Assembly (NCBI GenBank): GCA_902805805.1 | Contig: CADCUE010000129.1 | Location: 1-10,861, forward strand | Length of the DNA stretch: 10,861 nucleotides | Reading direction: 5' to 3' | From: an uncultured Frankineae bacterium | GTDB lineage: Bacteria; Actinomycetota; Actinomycetes; Mycobacteriales; SCTD01 | Shown here: in pieces, positions 7,165 to 10,861 of the stretch | How positions within the stretch are numbered: the first letter of the stretch is position 1 | Layout: the number at the start of each line of letters is the position of its first letter | Made by a program: the position numbers and the translations under genes | Notes under the pieces: model-generated | Seen by the model: only the letters and a program-made list of their open reading frames with translations | What the model was told of the DNA's origin: nothing | Database searches by the model: none

Positions 7165-7165
7165 G
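7152..7165. promoter_or_regulatory. Perfect 14-bp palindrome, probable operator shared by ptsI and fruR-fruK-fruA
   Basis: CTTGACATGTCAAG equals its own reverse complement and lies midway in the divergent gap. It contains TTGACA reading rightward (7153-7158) and another reading leftward (7159-7164), directly abutting. A protein bound here would cover both -35 elements at once. The nearest candidate is the DeoR-family regulator encoded immediately to the right. That it binds here is inference. Confidence 0.6.
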
Positions 7166-7182
7166 AGAAACGGGCGTACAAC
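7153..7182 (+). promoter_or_regulatory. Predicted promoter of the fruR-fruK-fruA operon
   Basis: A perfect -35 TTGACA (7153-7158), an 18-base spacer and TACAAC (7177-7182, 4 of 6 matches to TATAAT) make a good housekeeping-sigma promoter. Transcription would begin near 7189, leaving a leader of about 48 bases that is unusually A-rich for this genome and carries the fruR ribosome-binding site. Confidence 0.6.
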
Positions 7183-7224
7183 CACACCAACGCAGAAGTG
7201 AAGCCACAGGAAGCAACAACAGCG

Positions 7225-7230
7225 AGGAGG
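7225..7230 (+). promoter_or_regulatory. Ribosome-binding site of fruR
   Basis: AGGAGG, the strongest Shine-Dalgarno in the window, lies 6 bases before GTG 7237. It sets the start there and rules out the longer open frame from 7066, which would overlap ptsI and the promoter. Confidence 0.85.
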
Positions 7231-7236
7231 TGGCGG

Positions 7237-8004
7237 GTGTACGCAGAGGAGCGCCACGAGGCCCTCGTCGGCCTGGTGCGCGAGCAGGGGCGCATCGCCG
7301 TCAGCGAGGTGGCAGTCCGCTTCGGCGTCACGACCGAGACGGTGCGCCGCGACCTCGCGCAGCTCGAGCGCGCCGGTCTGCTGCGCCGGGTGCACGGCGG
7401 GGCCGTCGCCACCACGGCGCTGGCCCTGGCCGAGCCGGCGCTGACCGACCGCGACGTCGCCCGCGCCGAGGAGAAGGACCGCATCGCCAAGGCGGCCGCC
7501 GAGCTGGTGCCGGGCACCGGCGGCAGCGTCCTGCTCGACGCCGGCACGACCACCGGCCGGCTCGCCGCCCTGCTGCCGACCGACCGGGACCTGCTCGCCA
7601 TCACCCACGCCGTGCCCCTGGCCGCCCGCCTCGCCGGCGTCCCGGGGATCGCCCTGCAGCTGATCGGCGGCACGGTGCGCGGCAGCACGCAGGCCGCCGT
7701 CGGACCGGACACCGTGCAGGCCCTCGGCGATCTGCGGGCCGACGTCGTCTTCGTCGGCACCAACGCCGTGCTGCCCGGCTACGGGCTCACGACCCCCAAC
7801 CCCGAGGAGGCCGCCGTCAAGCGCGCACTCGTACGAGCCGCACGACAGGTCGTGGTCCTCGCAGACTCGACCAAGCTGGGCCGGGAGAGCCTGGTCCGCT
7901 TCGCCCCCCTCGACGTCGTCGACGTCCTGATCACCGACGACGGCGTCTCCGACGAGGACGTACGCGCCCTGCAGGCCGACGGCGTCGAGGTCGTGGTCGC
8001 GTGA
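7237..8004 (+). CDS. fruR: DeoR-family transcriptional regulator of the fructose operon
   Basis: The 255 residues are typical of DeoR-family sugar repressors. The N-terminal winged helix-turn-helix (about 5-57) carries the family signature: RHEALVGLVREQGRIAVSEVA, then VTTETVRRDLAQLERAGLLRRVHGGAV. The C-terminal sugar-phosphate sensor domain (about 75-250) has the DeoR marks LLDAGTTTGRLA (99-110), VFVGTNAV (171-178), PNPEEAAVKRA (188-198) and VVVLADSTKLG (205-215). Members of this family usually repress sugar operons and release DNA on binding a phosphorylated sugar. From its place next to fruK and fruA the ligand is probably fructose-1-phosphate or fructose-1,6-bisphosphate (inference). The likely target is the palindrome 72 bases upstream, so the gene probably controls itself. 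Its stop codon overlaps the fruK start (GTGA). The symbol is given by context. Confidence 0.92.
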   Translation: MYAEERHEALVGLVREQGRIAVSEVAVRFGVTTETVRRDLAQLERAGLLRRVHGGAVATTALALAEPALTDRDVARAEEKDRIAKAAAELVPGTGGSVLLDAGTTTGRLAALLPTDRDLLAITHAVPLAARLAGVPGIALQLIGGTVRGSTQAAVGPDTVQALGDLRADVVFVGTNAVLPGYGLTTPNPEEAAVKRALVRAARQVVVLADSTKLGRESLVRFAPLDVVDVLITDDGVSDEDVRALQADGVEVVVA

Positions 8005-8969
8005 TCGTCACCCTGACGGCCAACCCGAGCCTGGACCGCAGCGTGACGCTGCCCGGACCGCTGGCCCGCGGCCAGGTGCAGCGCGCGCTGACGACGTCGA
8101 GCGACCCGGGGGGCAAGGGCGTCAACGTCGCCCGCGTCGCCACGGCGGCCGGTTGCCTGGCCGTGGCCGTGCTGCCTGGTCAGCTCGACGACCCGCTGCT
8201 GCTGGCCCTGCGCGACGCGAAGGTGACGCACCGCGCCGTGCCCGTACGCGGCCGGGTCCGGGTCAACCTCACCCTGTCCGAGCCGGACGGCACGACCACC
8301 AAGGTCAACGAGCCGGGTCTCGAGCTCGACGCCGACGTCCGCGCGGCCCTCGCCGACGTCCTGGTGCGCGAGGCGGCCGGTGCCCGCTGGGCCGTGCTGT
8401 CGGGCTCGCTGCCGCCGGGTGTGCCGGCCGGCTGGTACGCCGAGCTCGTCGAGCGGCTGCGCGCCACCGGCGCCCGGATCGCTCTGGACACGTCCGGGGA
8501 GCCGCTGCTGGCGACCCTGGCGGACGGCGTGCCCTGCCTGCCCGACCTGATCAAGCCGAACGGCGAGGAGCTCGCCGAGCTCACCGGTCAGGCCGGTCGT
8601 GACCTGGAGAGCGACCCGGCCGGGGCCGTGGAGGCGGCGAGCAGCCTGCTCGAGCGCGGCGTCGGCGCGGTGCTCGCCACGCTCGGCGCCGCCGGCGCAC
8701 TGCTGGTCACGCCGGAGGGGTCGTGGTCGGCCACCCCGCCCCGGATCCGGGCCCGCAGCTCGGTCGGCGCGGGTGACTCCGCTCTGGCCGGCTACCTGCT
8801 GGCCGACCTGGCCGGCGCCGGCCCCGAGGAGCGCCTGCGCTCGGCGGTGGCCCACGGCGCCGCTGCTGCTGCGCTGCCCGGCTCCAGCCTGCCGACGCCG
8901 CTCGACGTCGACCTGGCCGGTGTGCAGCTGGTCCGGCTGCCCGAGCGCGCCTCGCCCCTGCCCCGCTGA
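8001..8969 (+). CDS. fruK: 1-phosphofructokinase
   Basis: This enzyme phosphorylates fructose-1-phosphate, the product of FruA, with ATP to give fructose-1,6-bisphosphate, which enters glycolysis. The 322 residues match the PfkB/ribokinase family as used in 1-phosphofructokinases: LTANPSLDRSVTLPG at 5-19, the glycine-rich signature GGKGVNVARVATAAG at 37-51, the FruK-type KVNEPG at 101-106, LSGSLPPGVP at 133-142, IKPNGEEL at 184-191, and the second PfkB signature SVGAGDSALAGYL at 254-266 with the catalytic base Asp259. The start is GTG 8001, which shares bases 8001-8004 with the end of fruR; this indicates translational coupling. A modest GAGG lies about 10 bases upstream, inside fruR. A 221-bp gap separates it from fruA. 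Confidence 0.96.
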   Translation: MIVTLTANPSLDRSVTLPGPLARGQVQRALTTSSDPGGKGVNVARVATAAGCLAVAVLPGQLDDPLLLALRDAKVTHRAVPVRGRVRVNLTLSEPDGTTTKVNEPGLELDADVRAALADVLVREAAGARWAVLSGSLPPGVPAGWYAELVERLRATGARIALDTSGEPLLATLADGVPCLPDLIKPNGEELAELTGQAGRDLESDPAGAVEAASSLLERGVGAVLATLGAAGALLVTPEGSWSATPPRIRARSSVGAGDSALAGYLLADLAGAGPEERLRSAVAHGAAAAALPGSSLPTPLDVDLAGVQLVRLPERASPLPR

Positions 8970-9127
8970 CGCACCCGGTCCGCTCACGCGCCGCCGTGAC
9001 CAGCCCCGCTCCGACGTCGGCCCGTACCGCCGCCCCGCCCAAGCCTGGCCGCACGTCCTGTCACCACCGCGACACCGCCCAGCGCCGCCGCTCGACCGCC
9101 CCGCCCCGCTCAGTTCCCCCTGACCAC

Positions 9128-9150
9128 CCGTCCCGCCGGCCGGCGGACGG
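9128..9150. repeat. GC-rich inverted repeat in the fruK-fruA gap
   Basis: Within the 221-bp gap 8970-9190, which holds no gene, bases 9133-9146 form a perfect palindrome (CCGCCGGCCGGCGG). It extends to CCGTC (9128-9132) and GACGG (9146-9150) with one unpaired base. It lies 40 bases before the fruA start. As RNA it would make a strong hairpin, so it could attenuate or process the fruK-fruA transcript; as DNA it could be an operator. I see no convincing promoter in the gap. Chance formation is possible at this GC content. Confidence 0.4.
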
Positions 9151-9179
9151 TCCCCGTACGCCCCGAAGTCCGGACCCCT

Positions 9180-9184
9180 GGAGG
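9180..9184 (+). promoter_or_regulatory. Ribosome-binding site of fruA
   Basis: GGAGG lies 6 bases before ATG 9191 and supports that start. Confidence 0.8.
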
Positions 9185-9190
9185 CCCGTC

Positions 9191-10861
9191 ATGACCGACC
9201 TCATCTCCGTCGACCTCGTCGACCTCGACGCCGACCTCGGCGCTGACGCACCCGAGGTGATCGACCGGCTGACCCAGCGGGTCGCCGCCGCCGGGCGCTC
9301 CGGCGACGCGGCCGGCCTGCGCGCCGACGCGATGGCGCGCGAGGGACAGTCCGCGACCGGACTGCCCGGCGGGATCGCCATCCCGCACTGCCGCTCCGAG
9401 CACGTCAGCGAGCCGACGCTGGCCTTCGCCCGGCTGGCGCGCAAGGCCGACTTCGGCGCCCCGGACGGCCCGGCCGACCTCGTCTTCCTCATCGCCGCCC
9501 CGGCCGGCGGAGGCGCGAGCCACCTCAAGCTGCTGTCGGCGCTGGCCCGCGCGCTGGTGCGCCCGGAGTTCAAGGAGTCGCTGCGTTCGGCGTCCACCCG
9601 CGAGGAGATCGTGCAGCTGGTCGGCGACGTCGTGCAGGCCCCGGCGGCCAAGGCCGCTCCTGCGCCGGGCGCCGCCGCGGCGGCGTCGGCGTCGTCGGCC
9701 CCGGCCGCGGGTGTCTCGTCCGCCCGCGTCGGCGGCGCCGGCGCAGGTTCCGCCGGTGACACGACCGCATCCCCCGCCGGGGGAGTGGCCGTCGCCGCAC
9801 CCGCCGCCCGCCGGATCGTCGCCATCACGGCCTGCCCGACGGGGATCGCCCACACGTACATGGCCGCCGACTCCCTCGTCGCCGCCGGCAAGCGCGCCGG
9901 CGTCGATCTGCAGGTCGAGACGCAGGGCTCGTCCGGCTCCACGCCGCTCGACCCGGCGCTCATCGCGTCCGCGGACGCCGTCATCTTCGCGACCGACGTC
10001 GGCGTGAAGGACCGCGAGCGCTTCGCCGGCAAGCCGGTCATCGCCTCCGGCGTCAAGCGCGCCATCAACGAGCCCGACGCGATGGTGTCCGACGCGCTGC
10101 GCGTCGCCGACGACCCGTCCGCGGCGCGCGTCGAGGGATCGGCCGCCGCAGCGGGCGCAGTGGGCGCGGGCAAGGACACCAGCAACCTGTCGTGGGGCGT
10201 GCGCCTGCGCCAGATCCTGCTCACCGGCGTGAGCTACATGATCCCGTTCGTCGCGGCGGGCGGTCTGCTCATCGCGCTCGGCTTCCTGCTCGGCGGCTAC
10301 GACGTCACCGACGTCGCCGACGACGTCGTGCTCAACAACACGCTCACGAACTTGCCCGACGGCGGCCTGGCCACCTACCTGGGCGCCGTGCTGTTCAAGC
10401 TCGGCCAGCTGGCGTTCGGCTTCCTGGTGCCCGCGCTCGCCGGCTACATCGCGTACGCCATCGCCGACCGGCCGGGCATCGCGCCCGGTTTCACCGTCGG
10501 CGCCATCGCCGGCTTCATCGGCGCCGGCTTCATCGGCGGTCTCGTCGGTGGTCTGCTCGCCGGCTTCGCCGCGCTCTGGATCAGCAAGCTGAAGGTCCCC
10601 GCCTGGGCGCGGGGTCTGATGCCCGTCGCCGTCATCCCGCTGGGCGCCACGCTGTTCGCCGGTGGGCTGATGTTCCTCGTGCTGGGCCGCCCGCTGGCCG
10701 CCGTCACCACGGGGCTGCAGGACTGGCTCAGCGGCCTGTCCGGCTCCTCGGCGATCCTGCTCGGCGTCATCCTCGGCCTGATGATGTGCTTCGACCTCGG
10801 CGGCCCGGTCAACAAGGCGGCGTACGCCTTCGCCACCACCGGCCTGTCCGTCGACGAGCCG
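9191..10861 (+). CDS. fruA: PTS fructose permease EIIABC, 3' end outside window
   Basis: Visible are 557 codons in an open frame running off the right edge; the family is usually near 650-700, so the end of EIIC is missing. The three PTS domains are fused. EIIA is about 1-148 with phospho-acceptor His66 in GIAIPHCRSEHV. A long Ala/Ser/Gly linker follows (150-206). EIIB is about 207-305 with Cys215 in ITACPTGIAHTYMAA. EIIC begins near 338, with predicted membrane segments around 342-368, 395-425, 432-463, 478-498 and 519-533, and the conserved DLGGPVNKAA at 535-544. Phosphate passes from HPr to His66, to Cys215 and to incoming fructose, giving fructose-1-phosphate in the cytoplasm. Specificity for fructose rests on the domain type and on fruK next door. 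No HPr domain is fused at the N-terminus. ATG 9191 has a good ribosome-binding site. Confidence 0.96.
   Translation, partial: MTDLISVDLVDLDADLGADAPEVIDRLTQRVAAAGRSGDAAGLRADAMAREGQSATGLPGGIAIPHCRSEHVSEPTLAFARLARKADFGAPDGPADLVFLIAAPAGGGASHLKLLSALARALVRPEFKESLRSASTREEIVQLVGDVVQAPAAKAAPAPGAAAAASASSAPAAGVSSARVGGAGAGSAGDTTASPAGGVAVAAPAARRIVAITACPTGIAHTYMAADSLVAAGKRAGVDLQVETQGSSGSTPLDPALIASADAVIFATDVGVKDRERFAGKPVIASGVKRAINEPDAMVSDALRVADDPSAARVEGSAAAAGAVGAGKDTSNLSWGVRLRQILLTGVSYMIPFVAAGGLLIALGFLLGGYDVTDVADDVVLNNTLTNLPDGGLATYLGAVLFKLGQLAFGFLVPALAGYIAYAIADRPGIAPGFTVGAIAGFIGAGFIGGLVGGLLAGFAALWISKLKVPAWARGLMPVAVIPLGATLFAGGLMFLVLGRPLAAVTTGLQDWLSGLSGSSAILLGVILGLMMCFDLGGPVNKAAYAFATTGLSVDEP
10508..10537 (+). 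repeat. fruA: Perfect tandem 15-bp repeat inside fruA
   Basis: The unit GCCGGCTTCATCGGC occurs twice back to back, in frame, encoding AGFIG-AGFIG at residues 440-449 within a glycine-rich membrane segment of EIIC. Glycine-rich repeats of this sort are common at this place in fructose permeases, so it is likely a protein-level feature, though the exact DNA identity suggests a possible recent duplication or slippage. Confidence 0.6.

Noticed and set aside
7066..7236. An N-terminal extension of fruR by 57 residues.
   Set aside because: It would overlap ptsI and run through the promoter and the AGGAGG ribosome-binding site. Homology to the DeoR family begins at GTG 7237.
5803..7608. A long minus-strand reading frame spanning ptsI, the divergent promoter and the start of fruR.
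   Set aside because: It reads ptsI in the wrong frame, crosses a clear promoter region and yields Arg-rich low-complexity protein.
9061..10224. A 387-residue minus-strand reading frame opposite fruA.
   Set aside because: The plus strand encodes unmistakable EIIA and EIIB active sites here. The antisense product is Ala/Ser/Arg-rich and has no motif.

Overview
The window is about 10.9 kb of very GC-rich DNA with strong G/C bias at third codon positions and five GTG starts among seven genes. The gene families also fit a high-GC Gram-positive bacterium (Actinomycetota): a small LysM protein of the type often found beside lexA, an acetyl-CoA hydrolase/transferase fused to a GNAT domain, and a fructose PTS locus with a divergent ptsI. 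The genus cannot be fixed from the sequence. There are no tRNAs, rRNAs, insertion sequences, CRISPR arrays or other signs of recent mobility.

Layout. (1) Positions 2-232 hold the C-terminal end of a plus-strand LysM protein. (2) Positions 242-7097 are four minus-strand genes. Read in their own direction these are ptsI (Enzyme I of the PTS), a GAF-EAL protein predicted to be a c-di-GMP phosphodiesterase, a 592-residue protein I do not recognise, and a two-domain CoA-transferase-like/GNAT protein. The gaps between them are 130, 126 and 57 bases. The ptsI to GAF-EAL gap can form two adjacent hairpins. (3) Positions 7098-7236 are a divergent promoter region centred on a perfect 14-bp palindrome that contains a TTGACA hexamer on each strand. 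(4) Positions 7237-10861 are a plus-strand fructose operon: a DeoR-family repressor (fruR-like), 1-phosphofructokinase (fruK, overlapping fruR by 4 bases) and the fructose EIIABC permease (fruA, cut by the window end).

How the genes work together. Enzyme I takes phosphate from PEP and passes it to HPr, which is not in the window. HPr phosphorylates the EIIA domain of FruA (His66), then the EIIB domain (Cys215), and the EIIC membrane domain brings fructose in as fructose-1-phosphate. FruK converts this to fructose-1,6-bisphosphate. The DeoR-type regulator probably senses a fructose phosphate and represses both arms of the locus from the shared palindrome (inference).

The PTS locus is well-understood biology. 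I did not find a clearly new system. The less ordinary points are the palindrome with back-to-back -35 elements, the CoA-transferase domain whose usual catalytic Glu is Asp and whose glycine-rich loop is altered, the structured leader of the EAL gene, a GC-rich inverted repeat before fruA, and the unidentified 592-residue protein.
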